A stretch of DNA of 64,000 nucleotides from Mesorhizobium sp. B2-1-8 (GTDB taxonomy: Bacteria > Pseudomonadota > Alphaproteobacteria > Rhizobiales > Rhizobiaceae): NCBI RefSeq assembly GCF_006442545.2, contig NZ_CP083952.1:6239501-6303500 (forward strand), in the 5' to 3' direction. The position numbers and the translations under genes were made by a program. Positions within the stretch are counted from its first letter, which is position 1. The number at the start of each line of letters is the position of its first letter. A model generated the notes under the pieces. The model had not been told where the DNA came from and made no database searches. It saw nothing but the letters and a program-made list of their open reading frames with translations. Of this stretch, positions 35,030-44,887 are shown one piece after another.

Positions 35030-36025
35030 TCAGCTTCGGGCGGAGTTCTTGCTGGTCAGGATGCGCTCCCAGGCCAGCGCGTCGTTGACAATCTGATCGA
35101 GATCGTCGCGCTGCGGGGTCCAGCCGAGTTCCGAGCGGGCGAGATCGGAATTGGCAACCACCGCAGCGGCATCGCCGGGACGCCGGTCGCCCATCCTGAC
35201 CTCGAAATCATGGCCAAAGGCGCGGCGCACGCTGTCGATGACCTCGAGCACCGAATAGCCGTGGCTATAGCCGCAATTGGCGACGAGGCTGGCGCCGCCG
35301 GCGCGCAGCCGCTGCAAGGCCAGGCGATGCGCGGCGGCCAGATCGCTGACATGGATATAGTCGCGCATGCAGGTGCCGTCGGGCGTCGGATAGTCGGTGC
35401 CGAAGACCTGCATGAACGGGCGCTTGCCGAGCGCGGTCTCGCAGGCGACCTTGATCAGATGGGTGGCGCCCGGCGTCGACTGGCCGGTGCGGCCCTTCGG
35501 GTCGGCGCCGGCGACGTTGAAATAGCGCAGCGCCGTGTAGCGCAGGTCATGGGCCATCGCAGCGTCGCGCAGCATCCATTCGCTCATCAGCTTGGACAGG
35601 CCATAAGGCGATTCCGGCGCCAGGCGGGCATCCTCGCGCACCGGCTCCAGTCCGGCGCCGCCATAGACGGCGGCTGTCGAGGAGAAGATGAAATTCGGCA
35701 CGCCTTCGCGCACCGCGGTTTCGATCAGCGTGCGTGTCTTCGAGGTGTTGTTCTCGTAGTAGGCGAGCGGGTCGGCGACCGATTCCGGGACGACGATGGA
35801 ACCGGCGAAATGGATGATCGCGTCGACCTTGTTCTCTCTGATGACCGAGCCCACCAATTCCTTGTCGGCGACGTCGCCGACAATCAGGCTTGCCTCCGGC
35901 GCCACCGCCCATTCGAAGCCGGTCGAAAGCCGGTCGAGAACGACGACGCTTTCGCCCGCATCCAGCAATTCCCAGACCATATGGCTGCCGATATAGCCGG
36001 CGCCGCCTGTCACCAAAACCGTCAT
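35030..36025 (-). CDS. galE: UDP-glucose 4-epimerase
   Basis: 331 residues, extended short-chain dehydrogenase. The NAD motif is MTVLVTGGAGYIGSHMVWEL. The catalytic Tyr/Lys pair is in SPYGLSKLMSEWMLRD, with Ser in IFSSTAAVYGG. NVAGADPKGRTGQSTPGATH and DGTCMRDYIHVSDLAAAHRL are GalE/ExoB signatures. It interconverts UDP-glucose and UDP-galactose for surface polysaccharides. Expressed from the 279-base region shared with the divergent hemA. Confidence 0.93.
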   Translation of the reverse strand: MTVLVTGGAGYIGSHMVWELLDAGESVVVLDRLSTGFEWAVAPEASLIVGDVADKELVGSVIRENKVDAIIHFAGSIVVPESVADPLAYYENNTSKTRTLIETAVREGVPNFIFSSTAAVYGGAGLEPVREDARLAPESPYGLSKLMSEWMLRDAAMAHDLRYTALRYFNVAGADPKGRTGQSTPGATHLIKVACETALGKRPFMQVFGTDYPTPDGTCMRDYIHVSDLAAAHRLALQRLRAGGASLVANCGYSHGYSVLEVIDSVRRAFGHDFEVRMGDRRPGDAAAVVANSDLARSELGWTPQRDDLDQIVNDALAWERILTSKNSARS

Positions 36026-36304
36026 CCAAATCCTCGCTTACCCAAGATTTATCGGAAACTGTCTCAACAACCGCCTTACTGGAAAGTCTGCCGTCTGCCC
36101 ATTAAAACCCAAGGTAACCAGCGTTCACTTGATGTGGCATCGTGCTGAAACAAAAGTGAACCAAAGAGTGTGCCACGGATTGGGAATAGGCCACGATCCG
36201 CCGTCGTTAGGAACAGGTCCGAGGCGTGGCATTTTGACCAAATCGGCCCGGTGGACGACCAATAGGGCAATGATTATGATCCCGCGCAAAATTGGGAAGC
36301 CGAC

Positions 36305-37582
36305 ATGAATTACCAGCGTTTCTTCGAGGAGGCGATCGACCAGCTGCATGCAGAGCGTCGCTACCGCGTTTTCGCCGACCTCGAGCGCATCGCGGGCAAG
36401 TTTCCGCGCGCCATCTGGCGTTCCAACGGCCGCGCCGAGGAAATCACCGTCTGGTGTTCCAACGACTATCTCGGCATGGGCCAGCATCCCGACGTGATCG
36501 CCGCATTCCAGAACGCGGCCGGCAAGATGGGCTCCGGCGCCGGCGGCACCCGCAACATCTCGGGCACGTCCAACCCGCTGGTCGAGCTCGAGCATGAGCT
36601 CGCCGACCTGCACGGCAAGGAAGCCGCCCTGGTCTTCACCTCCGGCTTCGTCTCCAACGAAGCCTCGATCTCGACCATCGCACGGCTCTTGCCCAACTGC
36701 CTGATCATCTCGGACGAGCTGAACCATGCCTCGATGATCGAAGGTGTCAGGCGCTCGGGCGCCGAGAAAAAGATCTTCCGCCACAATGACGTCGCGCATC
36801 TGGAAAGCCTGTTGCAGACGGCCGGGCGCGAACGCGCCAAGCTGATCGTCTTTGAAAGCGTCTATTCGATGGATGGCGACATCGCGCCGATCAAGGAGAT
36901 CGTCGAACTCGCCGAGCGCTACAACGCCATGACCTATATCGACGAGGTCCATGCGGTGGGCATGTACGGGCCGCGCGGCGGTGGCATCACCGAGCGCGAA
37001 GGCCTGGCCGACCGTATCGACATCATCGAAGGCACGCTCGCCAAGGCGTTCGGCACGCTGGGCGGCTACATCACCGGCACCAGCGCTGTCATCGACGCGG
37101 TGCGCTCCTATGCGCCCGGTTTCATCTTCACCACCGCGTTGCCGCCGGCGATCGCCGCCGCGGCCACAACGTCGATCCGGCATCTCAAGCGCTCGCTGGC
37201 CGAGCGCGACGCCCAGCAGCGGCAGGCGAGCCGAACCAAGCAGATCCTCTCCGCCGCCGGCCTGCCGGTGATGGAGTCACCAACCCATATCGTGCCGGTG
37301 CTGGTCGGCGATCCGGAACTTTGCAAGATGGCCAGCGACCGCCTGCTCGGCGTGCACGGCATCTACATCCAGCCGATCAACTACCCGACGGTGCCGCGCG
37401 GCACCGAGCGGCTGCGCATCACGCCGACGCCGTTCCATTCCGATGCGTTGATCGCCGAGTTGCAGGACGCGCTGGTCGAAACCTGGGACGCGCTGGGCAT
37501 TCCCTACGGTTCGGCGGGACGGCCTTCAGTGGCCAAGAGCGACCGCATCATCCCGCTCTTGGTGCCCAAGTCGGGCGGTTAA
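36305..37582 (+). CDS. hemA: 5-aminolevulinate synthase
   Basis: 425 residues, alpha-oxoamine synthase of PLP fold type [21 protein letters not shown] is the standard alphaproteobacterial start. IWCSND-like [54 protein letters not shown] and the PLP lysine K247 in [17 protein letters not shown] are all present. It condenses glycine and succinyl-CoA, the first step of heme synthesis in this class. No Fnr box was found with confidence in the upstream region. Confidence 0.95.
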   Translation: MNYQRFFEEAIDQLHAERRYRVFADLERIAGKFPRAIWRSNGRAEEITVWCSNDYLGMGQHPDVIAAFQNAAGKMGSGAGGTRNISGTSNPLVELEHELADLHGKEAALVFTSGFVSNEASISTIARLLPNCLIISDELNHASMIEGVRRSGAEKKIFRHNDVAHLESLLQTAGRERAKLIVFESVYSMDGDIAPIKEIVELAERYNAMTYIDEVHAVGMYGPRGGGITEREGLADRIDIIEGTLAKAFGTLGGYITGTSAVIDAVRSYAPGFIFTTALPPAIAAAATTSIRHLKRSLAERDAQQRQASRTKQILSAAGLPVMESPTHIVPVLVGDPELCKMASDRLLGVHGIYIQPINYPTVPRGTERLRITPTPFHSDALIAELQDALVETWDALGIPYGSAGRPSVAKSDRIIPLLVPKSGG

Positions 37583-37595
37583 GCCCGCCACCTGC

Positions 37596-38762
37596 TCAAA
37601 CAGTCTTTATCCATCTTGCCAGCCGGCTTGCCGCTTCCTCGAGCTGGTCGAGGCGGCGGTGGAAGCAAAGCCGCAGGAACGCCTCGCCACCGGGGCCAAA
37701 GGCGGTGCCGGGCGCCAGGCCGACATTGGCCTTGTCGACAATGTCGAAGGCAGCGCTGCGTGAATCCGTGATGCCGTCGACGGTGAAGAACAGATAAAAG
37801 GCGCCTTGCGGCACGGTGAAGCGCGCCTTGCCGGTTTCGCCGAGAATGCCGCAGACCAGGTCACGGGCCTTCCTCGCTCGCTCCACCTGTTCGGCGACGA
37901 AGCCATCGCCTTCGTCGAGCGCCGCGACCGCGCCGCGCTGCATGAACTGGGCGACGCCCGAGTTCGAATACTGGATCAGGTTCTCGAACACCTGCTGCAG
38001 GCTAGGATGCGTCTTGATCCAGCCGACGCGCCAGCCGGTCATCGCCCAGTTCTTGGAAAAACTGTTGACGAACAGGATACGGTCTTCCGCCTCCGCGATG
38101 TCGAGGAAGGATGGCGCGCGGCCATGACCATAGTGGAACAGCGAATAGATCTCGTCGGCGATGATCCACAGACCCTTGGCACGGGCGAGATCGAGGATCG
38201 CCCGCAAGGTCTCATGATCGGCGGTCCAGCCGGTCGGATTGGACGGCGTGTTGATGAACAACGCCTTCGTGCGCGGCGTGACCGCCGCAGCGATCTTCTC
38301 GACGTCGCATGACCAGCCATTTCCGGAATGGTCGAGCGTGACCGGCACCGGCACGGCACCCGCTATCGCGGCGGCGGCGTCGAAATTCGGCCAGGCGGGC
38401 GACAGGTAGATCACTTCGTCGCCGGCTCCCGCAAGCGCATCGAGCGCCAGCTGGATGGCATGCATGCCTGAGCCGGTGACGATGAATTGCTCCTCGGGGA
38501 AGGTCTTGGCGAAATGCCTGGAATAGTAGCGGGCAAGCGCCTGCCTGAGATCAGGGAGGCCCCTCTGCCAGGTGTAGAACGTCTCGCCGCCGGCCAGCGC
38601 CTTCGACGCGGCATCGGTGATGAAGGACGGCGTCGGCAGGTCGCCCTCGCCGGCCCAGAGCGGAATCAGGCCTTCGCGCAGCCTGCCGTAGTTGACGACG
38701 GCGACGATACCGCTTTCAGGTGCGGCCAGGGCCTCGGGGCGCAGGGTCTGGATCAGGGTCAT
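37596..38762 (-). CDS. PLP-dependent class I/II aminotransferase
   Basis: 388 residues, aspartate-aminotransferase family, fold type I. Landmarks: GEGDLPTPSFITDAASKAL (substrate loop), INTPSNPTGWTADHETLRAI, IIADEIYSLFHYG (PLP ring Asp) and FVNSFSKNWAMTGWRVGWIK with the PLP lysine. A C-terminal Arg in FLRLCFHRR binds the substrate carboxylate. The specific amino acid cannot be told from sequence. It is convergent with hemA (13 bases between stops). A bidirectional-looking hairpin lies just upstream at 38819. Confidence 0.9.
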   Translation of the reverse strand: MTLIQTLRPEALAAPESGIVAVVNYGRLREGLIPLWAGEGDLPTPSFITDAASKALAGGETFYTWQRGLPDLRQALARYYSRHFAKTFPEEQFIVTGSGMHAIQLALDALAGAGDEVIYLSPAWPNFDAAAAIAGAVPVPVTLDHSGNGWSCDVEKIAAAVTPRTKALFINTPSNPTGWTADHETLRAILDLARAKGLWIIADEIYSLFHYGHGRAPSFLDIAEAEDRILFVNSFSKNWAMTGWRVGWIKTHPSLQQVFENLIQYSNSGVAQFMQRGAVAALDEGDGFVAEQVERARKARDLVCGILGETGKARFTVPQGAFYLFFTVDGITDSRSAAFDIVDKANVGLAPGTAFGPGGEAFLRLCFHRRLDQLEEAASRLARWIKTV

Positions 38763-38818
38763 CGGTGGGTCCGTTGTCTCGGGCGTTCGTAAGCGCTGCT
38801 TACCAGATACGAAAACAG

Positions 38819-38848
38819 AAAACCCCGGCCGCGAACGACCGGGGTTTT
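38819..38848. terminator. Rho-independent terminator of mscL
   Basis: AAAACCCCGG-ccgcgaacga-CCGGGGTTTT is a perfect stem flanked by A and T runs, so it can work in both directions. It lies 22 bases beyond the mscL stop. Confidence 0.8.
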
Positions 38849-38870
38849 GGTCCAGAAGAACCCTATCCGT

Positions 38871-39290
38871 CTATCGCCTGGCCAGCAGATCGCGGATTTC
38901 GGTCAAAAGCTGTACATCGGCCGGCGGAGGAGCTGCCGCTGCGGCGGGCTTTTCCTTCTCCAGTCGCCTGCGCATGTTGTTCACGGCTTTGACCATCAGA
39001 AAGATGACAAAGGCTATGATCAAAAAGTTCAGCGCCACGGTGATGAAGCTGCCGTAGGCGAAGACCGCACCTTGCTTGCGCGCATCTTCCAGGTTGGTAG
39101 CGGTCACGTTGTGCGAGAGGCCAATGAAGTAGTTGTTAAAATCGACCCCTCCGAGAGCGCCGATAAAAGGCATGATGACGTCGTCGACCAGCGAAGTGAC
39201 GATCTTGCCGAAGGCAGCGCCGATGATGACGCCGACGGCCAAGTCCATCACATTGCCCTTGGAAATGAACTCCTGGAATTCTTTCAGCAT
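38871..39290 (-). CDS. mscL: Large-conductance mechanosensitive channel
   Basis: 139 residues from an ATG with AAGGAGGGTCG in front. [20 protein letters not shown] and [20 protein letters not shown] form the amphipathic N-helix and pore helix TM1. [20 protein letters not shown] is TM2, followed by the cytoplasmic helix ending [12 protein letters not shown]. Length and motifs are standard. It forms a homopentamer in the inner membrane that opens upon osmotic downshock. Confidence 0.95.
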   Translation of the reverse strand: MLKEFQEFISKGNVMDLAVGVIIGAAFGKIVTSLVDDVIMPFIGALGGVDFNNYFIGLSHNVTATNLEDARKQGAVFAYGSFITVALNFLIIAFVIFLMVKAVNNMRRRLEKEKPAAAAAPPPADVQLLTEIRDLLARR

Positions 39291-39536
39291 TCGACCCTCC
39301 TTATGACCGGCCGTGCTGCCGCTCCCACCTTCCCGGCATCGACCCAAATCAAACATAACAAAAACCGGAAGTTGCAACACGGGCAAAAAGAGAAAACAGC
39401 CGGTTTCTTCTTACCTCGGGCAGCCGCCGGAAATCATCGCCCGCATGCGCCGAAAGCCGCGATGGACTTGGCGCCCAAGCTGTGATTGCGTCTGACCCGG
39501 CCAGGTTAAAATCGGCACAGGGAGGATCTTGCCGGC

Positions 39537-42500
39537 GTGCAGGGCTTGTTCATCGTCATCATTGCTATCGCCTATGTGACGCTGCTGTTCGCCATCGCCA
39601 GCCTGGGCGACCGCCGCTCGGCGATTTCGGGGCCTGGCCGGGCACGGCCTTTCATCTATGCGCTCAGTCTTGCCATTTACTGCACGTCCTGGACCTTCTT
39701 CGGCTCGGTCGGCCTTTCCTCGGAACGCGGCCTCGAATTCCTCGGCATCTATACAGGTCCGGTGCTGGTGTTCGTGTTCGGCTTTCCGCTGCTCAACCGC
39801 ATCGTGCGGCTGGCCAAGACCGAGAAGATCACCTCGGTCGCCGACTTCCTCGGCGCGCGTTACGGCAAGAGTTTCACCGTGGCCGCGATCGCCACGCTGA
39901 TCGCCACCATCGGCGCCGTGCCCTATATCGCGCTGCAATTGAAGGCGATCTCCGGCTCGGTCAGCCTGATGGTCGAGCACTATACGGGCTCGCCGCCCTC
40001 GTTCGATCCCTTCGTCAGCGACATCTCGCTGGTCGTCGCCATGCTGCTTGCCCTGTTTGCGGTCCTGTTCGGCACACGCCATGCCGACGCCACCGAGCAC
40101 CAGGACGGGCTGGTGCTGGCGGTCGCGGTCGAGACCGTGGTCAAGCTCGCCGCCTTCCTGGCCATCGGCCTGATGGTCACCTTCCTGATCTTCGGCGGCC
40201 CTGGCGACATGTTCGACCGGCTGGCCGAGAATGGCCAGGTGCGGCAGGCAATGGGCTATTCGACGTCGCTCGCCACCTGGCTGGTGCTGACGTGTCTCAG
40301 CGGCTTCGCCATCATCCTTTTGCCGCGGCAATTCTACGTCACCATCGTCGAGAACCGCAGCGAGGCCGAATTGCGCACCGCGACATGGGTGTTCCCGCTC
40401 TACCTCGTGGCGATCAACCTGTTCGTGCTGCCGATCGCCTTTGCCGGCCTGACGCTGGTCGGCACAAGGACGAGCAGCGACCTTTATGTGCTGTCGCTGC
40501 CGCTGTTCAGCGGCCATGATTTCCTGGCCATGGCCGCCTTCATCGGCGGCCTGTCGGCGGCAACCGCAATGGTCATCGTCGAGAGCGTGGCGCTGTCGAT
40601 CATGATCTCGAACGACCTGGTCATCCCGTTGTTCGTGCGCCGGCTGTTGCGCACGACCACCTCCGAGAACGAGGATTGGTCGACGCTCATCCTCAATGTA
40701 CGGAGGGCGTCGATCTTCATCCTTCTGTTCATTGCCTTTCTCTACTATCGCGAGAGCACCAACAGCGCCCGGCTGTCCTCGATCGGCCTGATGTCCTTCG
40801 CGGCGATCGCGCAGTTCGCGCCGGCCCTGATCGGCGGATTGATCTGGCGCGGCGCCAACGGCCGGGGCGCGGCGCTCGGCATGGTCGCCGGCATTCTGGT
40901 CTGGGGCTACACGCTGCTGGTGCCGTCGCTCGTCGCGCCCGATACCGGCATCATCGTGCATGGGCTGTTCGGCTTCGAGGCGTTGCGGCCGCAGGCCCTG
41001 TTCGGCACCGTCGCCGAACCGCTGAACCACGGCGTGCTGTGGAGCCTGTCGGTCAACGCGCTGTTCTTCGTCTTCGGATCTCTGTCTCGCGCGTCGGTGC
41101 CGCTGGAGCGCATCCAGGCGTCGATCTTCGTGCCGCGCGAAGCCGGCCCGATGCCGAGCCTGCGCCGTTTCCGCACCGCCATCACCGTCAACGACCTCAA
41201 GGACACGATCGCACGCTATCTCGGTGTCGAGCGCACCGAGCGGTCCTTTCAATCCTTCGAGAAGAGCAACGGCACCTCGCTGCACGGCAACGAGCAGGCC
41301 AGCATGGACGTCATCCGCTTTTCCGAGCAGCTGTTGGCCAGCGCCGTCGGCTCCTCCTCGGCGCGGCTGATCCTGTCGCTGCTGTTCAGACGCCACGACC
41401 GCGAATCCCGCGACGCCTTCCGCCTGCTCGACGACGCCACGGAAGCGCTGCAGCACAACCGCGACCTGCTGCAGATCGCGCTCGACCAGATGGAGCAAGG
41501 AATCACCGTCTTCGACCGCGATTTCCGGCTGATCTGCTGGAACCGCCAGTACCGGGCGCTGTTCGACCTGCCCGACGAGATGGGCCAGGTCGGCGTTTCG
41601 CTCGACCAGATTCTTCGCCATCTCGCCGAGCGCGGCGACATTCCTGGCGACCAGCGCGTGACGATGCTCAACCGGCTGACCAGCTTCGTCAGCCCCTGGC
41701 AGATGGAACTGAAGACCAGCGGCCGCATCCTGGAACTGCGCTCCAACCCGATGCCCGACGGCGGCATCGTCGCCACCTATGCCGACATCTCCGGCCGCGT
41801 CGAGCAGGACCTGGCGTTGAAGCGCGCCAATGAATCGCTGGAGCAGCGCGTCAAGACCCGCACCATCGAACTGACCAGGGTCAACGAGGAATTGACCCGG
41901 GTCAACGAGGAGCTGGCACAGGCCCAGATGCTCGCCGAAGAGGCCAATCTCGGCAAGACACGCTTCCTTGCCGCCGCCGGTCACGACATCCTGCAACCCT
42001 TGAATGCTGCCCGGCTCTATTGCTCCTCGCTGATCGAGAAGGCCGGCAAGGGGCCGGCCGGCAAGGCGGCCATCAACATCGAATCCTCGCTGGAATCGGT
42101 GGAGACCATTCTGGGCGCCGTGCTCGACATTTCGCGCCTCGATGCCGGCGCCATGAAGCCTGATGACACCGCCTTCAGCCTTGATGGCCTGCTGCGCCAG
42201 ATCGGCAATGATTTTCGGCCACTGGCCGCGGAGAAGAAGCTTGGCCTGACGATCATGCCGTCGTCGCTGACGGTGACGACGGACCGCAACCTGTTGCGTC
42301 GCCTGATCCAGAATCTTGTTTCCAACGCCATCAAATACACCCGCCGGGGCCGCATCCTTGTCGGTGTGCGGCGGCGTGGCGACTTGGCGGAGATCCAGGT
42401 CATCGACACCGGCATCGGCATTGCCGGCGACAAGCTGAACACCGTCTTCCATGAGTTCACCCGGCTCGACGAAGGCGCGCGCGAAGCCGAAGGTCTTGGC

Positions 42501-43046
42501 CTCGGCCTCTCCATTGTCGACCGCATCGCCCGAGTGCTCAGGCTCGAAATCCGCATCTTCTCCAATCCGGGCAAGGGCACGCGCTTTTCCGTCATCCTGC
42601 CGGTGGCGGCCGCGCAGGAGCCGCGACACGAGGTCGAGACCAGGGCGCCGGCCCGCGCGGCGGCTTCGCTGTCGGGGCTGCATGTGCTGTGCATCGACAA
42701 CGACATCCGCATCCTCGATGGCATGCGGCTGCTGCTCGAAGGCTGGGGCTGCAATGTCGCCACGGCGACCGGCTCGGGGGATCTGGACGGGGCCGCGATC
42801 CACCGTCCGGACATCGTGCTTGCCGACTACCATCTCGACCGCGAAACCGGTCTCGACATCATCATCAGGCTGCGCGCGACCCACGGTGACGACCTGCCGG
42901 CCGTGCTGGTCACGGCCGACCGCTCCAACGAGGTGCGAGCAGCGGCGGCAGGCCTCGACATCCCGATGATCAACAAGCCGCTGAAGCCGGCGGTCCTGCG
43001 TTCTATGATGGCCAGGTTCAGGCCGATGGTGCGGGCGGCGGAGTGA
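39537..43046 (+). CDS. Hybrid histidine kinase with sodium/solute symporter domain
   Basis: 1169 residues. Residues 1-510 are a 12-13 helix sodium:solute-symporter-like domain (FGSVGLSSERGLEFLGIYTG, TSVADFLGARYGKSF, PYIALQLKAISGSVSLM). After a linker come a PAS domain (about 645-758, ITVFDRDFRLICWNRQYRAL), a coiled coil (about 770-800, RVNEELTRVNEELAQAQ) and a HisKA domain with the phosphoacceptor His near 816 in AAGHDILQPLNAARLY. The HATPase follows (N box LVSNAIKYTRRGR near 927, G boxes to EGLGLGLSIVDRI near 984), then a receiver with phospho-Asp near 1096 in VLADYHLDRETGLD. The layout is that of CbrA-type sensors with an extra receiver. GTG start with GGGAGG 11 bases upstream. The response regulator opposite is its likely partner. 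Confidence 0.9.
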   Translation: MQGLFIVIIAIAYVTLLFAIASLGDRRSAISGPGRARPFIYALSLAIYCTSWTFFGSVGLSSERGLEFLGIYTGPVLVFVFGFPLLNRIVRLAKTEKITSVADFLGARYGKSFTVAAIATLIATIGAVPYIALQLKAISGSVSLMVEHYTGSPPSFDPFVSDISLVVAMLLALFAVLFGTRHADATEHQDGLVLAVAVETVVKLAAFLAIGLMVTFLIFGGPGDMFDRLAENGQVRQAMGYSTSLATWLVLTCLSGFAIILLPRQFYVTIVENRSEAELRTATWVFPLYLVAINLFVLPIAFAGLTLVGTRTSSDLYVLSLPLFSGHDFLAMAAFIGGLSAATAMVIVESVALSIMISNDLVIPLFVRRLLRTTTSENEDWSTLILNVRRASIFILLFIAFLYYRESTNSARLSSIGLMSFAAIAQFAPALIGGLIWRGANGRGAALGMVAGILVWGYTLLVPSLVAPDTGIIVHGLFGFEALRPQALFGTVAEPLNHGVLWSLSVNALFFVFGSLSRASVPLERIQASIFVPREAGPMPSLRRFRTAITVNDLKDTIARYLGVERTERSFQSFEKSNGTSLHGNEQASMDVIRFSEQLLASAVGSSSARLILSLLFRRHDRESRDAFRLLDDATEALQHNRDLLQIALDQMEQGITVFDRDFRLICWNRQYRALFDLPDEMGQVGVSLDQILRHLAERGDIPGDQRVTMLNRLTSFVSPWQMELKTSGRILELRSNPMPDGGIVATYADISGRVEQDLALKRANESLEQRVKTRTIELTRVNEELTRVNEELAQAQMLAEEANLGKTRFLAAAGHDILQPLNAARLYCSSLIEKAGKGPAGKAAINIESSLESVETILGAVLDISRLDAGAMKPDDTAFSLDGLLRQIGNDFRPLAAEKKLGLTIMPSSLTVTTDRNLLRRLIQNLVSNAIKYTRRGRILVGVRRRGDLAEIQVIDTGIGIAGDKLNTVFHEFTRLDEGAREAEGLGLGLSIVDRIARVLRLEIRIFSNPGKGTRFSVILPVAAAQEPRHEVETRAPARAAASLSGLHVLCIDNDIRILDGMRLLLEGWGCNVATATGSGDLDGAAIHRPDIVLADYHLDRETGLDIIIRLRATHGDDLPAVLVTADRSNEVRAAAAGLDIPMINKPLKPAVLRSMMARFRPMVRAAE

Positions 43047-43112
43047 TGTCGAGGCACCCAGGCCCATCACCTGTCTCAGCGAGAATAGCCGCGAGCACCA
43101 GGCGCCTGGCCT

Positions 43113-43772
43113 TCAGCCCGCCGGCTGCAGCGGGTCGCTGCCGATCTTGGACAGCAGGATCACCGCCTGGGTGCGGCTGTCGACGCCGAGCTTCTGCAAT
43201 ATGGCCGAGACATGTGCCTTGATCGTCGCTTCGGAGACGCCGAGTTCATAAGCGATCTGCTTGTTGAGCAGGCCCTCGGCCAGCATGCCGAGCACGCGGG
43301 TCTGCTGCGGGGTCAACGCCTGCAGCCGCTTGATCAGGTCCGATATTTCGGGATCGCGTTCGACGCCGAGATCGACGCCGACAGGTGCCGCGATATCGCC
43401 GGCAAGCACCGACTGCACGGCGCCGCGGATTTCTTCCATGCTGGCCGACTTCGAGATGAAACCGGAGGCGCCGAGATCGAGAGCGCGCCGGATGGTCGCC
43501 GGATCGTCATGCGCCGACACCACGACCAGCGGCACCGCCGGATGGATGCCGCGCAACGAGATCAGGCCGGAGAGGCCGCTGGCGCCAGGCATCGACAGGT
43601 CCAGCAGCACGAGATCGACGTCTTCATTGGCCACGGCCAGCGCCTTGGCGCTTTCGAAATCGCCGGCCTCGTGGATGGCGGTGACATTGCCGATGCCGGC
43701 AAGCGCCTCGCGCAGGGCGCCGCGAAACAGCGGGTGGTCGTCGGCGATGACGAAAGTATAGCCTGACGGCAA
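43113..43772 (-). CDS. NarL/LuxR-type response regulator
   Basis: 219 residues. The receiver domain has acidic pair IADDHPLFRG, phospho-Asp58 in LVLLDLSMPGASG, and Thr/Ser and Lys in VVSAHDD and GFISKSA. The C-terminal LuxR helix-turn-helix is LTPQQTRVLGMLAEGLLNKQ, then ELGVSEATIKAHVSAILQKL. The start is a TTG with GGGGAGGGACATC in front. It is convergent with the hybrid kinase at 39537, 66 bases away, so the two are likely a signalling pair controlling carbon or solute use. Confidence 0.9.
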   Translation of the reverse strand: MPSGYTFVIADDHPLFRGALREALAGIGNVTAIHEAGDFESAKALAVANEDVDLVLLDLSMPGASGLSGLISLRGIHPAVPLVVVSAHDDPATIRRALDLGASGFISKSASMEEIRGAVQSVLAGDIAAPVGVDLGVERDPEISDLIKRLQALTPQQTRVLGMLAEGLLNKQIAYELGVSEATIKAHVSAILQKLGVDSRTQAVILLSKIGSDPLQPAG

Positions 43773-43890
43773 GATGTCCCTCCCCGAATCCCCGATTTAC
43801 TGCTTTTTGCGGGATCAGTCGGACGATTATGAGGGGCCGCGCGCTGTTTTCAAGCGGCAAAGCCAGCGCGCCGCGTTTTCCCTCGTCACC

Positions 43891-43959
43891 AGAGCAATTC
43901 CAGGAAAAGTGCGTAGTGGTTTTCCGTCCGGAATTGCATGAAAACAAAGAGTTAGAGCG
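43891..43959 (+). repeat. Dispersed palindromic repeat, copy 1
   Basis: About 60 bases (AGAGCAATTCCAGGAAAAGT through GGAATTGCATGAAAACAAAG) match 63811-63870 with few differences and the same orientation. The core is a palindrome: CAATTCC-a-GGAAAA ... TTTTCC-gtcc-GGAATTG. It lies between the response regulator and the next gene. Confidence 0.8.
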
Positions 43960-43994
43960 GTTCGGCGATTCCAACAAACACTGAACCGCTCTAG
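43954..43994. terminator. Hairpin downstream of 43998-44429 gene
   Basis: AGAGCGGTTC ... GAACCGCTCT is a 10-base-pair stem with a loop of about 20, right after the stop at 43998 on the minus strand. It may be a terminator or an extension of the repeat at 43891. Confidence 0.45.
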
Positions 43995-43997
43995 CGC

Positions 43998-44429
43998 TCA
44001 GGTCTTCTGCGAGTTGGGCTGGGCGCCGCCGCTGTCCTTGTCCATATCCTTGACGATGCCCATGAAACTCTTCAGGAAGCGCTCCATATAGCTCATCGTC
44101 TTGTTGAAATCCTCCTCGCTCGGCAGTGTCGATTCGAGGCGGGCGGAGAGCGAATTCTCCAGCCTGGTGACGCGCTCGTCCATCGCCTTCATCGAGGTCT
44201 GCAAGCGATCGACCTCGTCCTGATAGGCGGCGCGTTCATCGGCCGCCATCTTGCAGACGAGCTGGCCCGAATGCTCCTCGCAGATCGACATCGCGCCGGT
44301 CTGCGTATCCATGCGGACATAGCCGTTATCAGACTTTTCCAGCCGGTAGCGGTCGGCTTCTTCCGAATAAGCTGAGGCCGCGACCAGTGAAACGAGCGCG
44401 GCGGGGATCAAGATGTGCTGCAGACGCAT
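43998..44429 (-). CDS. Exported coiled-coil protein, unknown function
   Basis: 143 residues from the ATG at 44427-44429, chosen because GGAGGACAAC precedes it. It has a signal peptide (MRLQHILIPAALVSLVAASA, then YSEE). The mature part begins RYRLEKSDNGYVRMDTQTGA with CEEHSGQLVCK, a small two-cysteine region. It continues as a helix likely to form a coiled coil (YQDEVDRLQTSMKAMDERVT, RLENSLSARLES). It is probably periplasmic and divergent from the DUF952 gene at 44537. A frequent small alphaproteobacterial protein; role unknown. Confidence 0.75.
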   Translation of the reverse strand: MRLQHILIPAALVSLVAASAYSEEADRYRLEKSDNGYVRMDTQTGAMSICEEHSGQLVCKMAADERAAYQDEVDRLQTSMKAMDERVTRLENSLSARLESTLPSEEDFNKTMSYMERFLKSFMGIVKDMDKDSGGAQPNSQKT

Positions 44430-44536
44430 GTTGTCCTCCATGGCCAAAGCCTGAAATATCGCATGTTTGCGCCGGAAATGGGGAAGATCCTTGGCGTGGA
44501 CTTCCCCGCGCGACTGGTTCGGATTATAGCGCAACC

Positions 44537-44887
44537 ATGTCACAGATTATCTACAAGATAACTCCGCAAGCGCCTTGGCGCGAGGCCGAAGCCAATGGCC
44601 GCTTCACCGGCGCGCCAATCGACGTCGCCGACGGCTTCATCCATTTTTCGACGGCAGAGCAGGTCGAGGAAACCGCGGCCAAGCATTTTTCCGGCCAGAC
44701 CGACCTTCTGCTGGTCGCCATCGACGGGACCGGCCTGGGCGATGCGCTGAAATACGAAGTCTCGCGCGGCGGCGCGCTGTTTCCGCATCTCTACGGCGTG
44801 CTCGACCTGAAGTCGGTGCTGTGGGTCAAGCCGCTGCCGCTCGGTGCCGACGGCACTCACCAGTTCCCGGCCCTGGAAGGGCAATGA
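44537..44887 (+). CDS. DUF952 family protein
   Basis: 116 residues starting MSQIIYKITPQAPWREAEAN. GAPIDVADGFIHFSTAEQVE and TAAKHFSGQTDLLLVAIDGT, then FPHLYGVLDLKSVLWVKPLP, are the signature of DUF952, a small glutathione-transferase-like fold of unknown biochemistry. Its stop overlaps the pyrD start by four bases (ATGA), so the two are translated together; this pairing with pyrD is common in rhizobia (from general knowledge). Confidence 0.9.
   Translation: MSQIIYKITPQAPWREAEANGRFTGAPIDVADGFIHFSTAEQVEETAAKHFSGQTDLLLVAIDGTGLGDALKYEVSRGGALFPHLYGVLDLKSVLWVKPLPLGADGTHQFPALEGQ

Noticed and set aside
36026..36304. Fnr/anaerobox for hemA (TTGATGTGGCATCG)
   Set aside because: Only the left half-site matches TTGAT-N4-ATCAA; the right half is too different to call.
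39411..43070. Very long minus-strand open frame opposite the hybrid histidine kinase
   Set aside because: It is rich in Arg/His/Asp/Gln with no domain and no membrane pattern, and exactly mirrors a well-supported kinase gene; a GC-rich antisense shadow.
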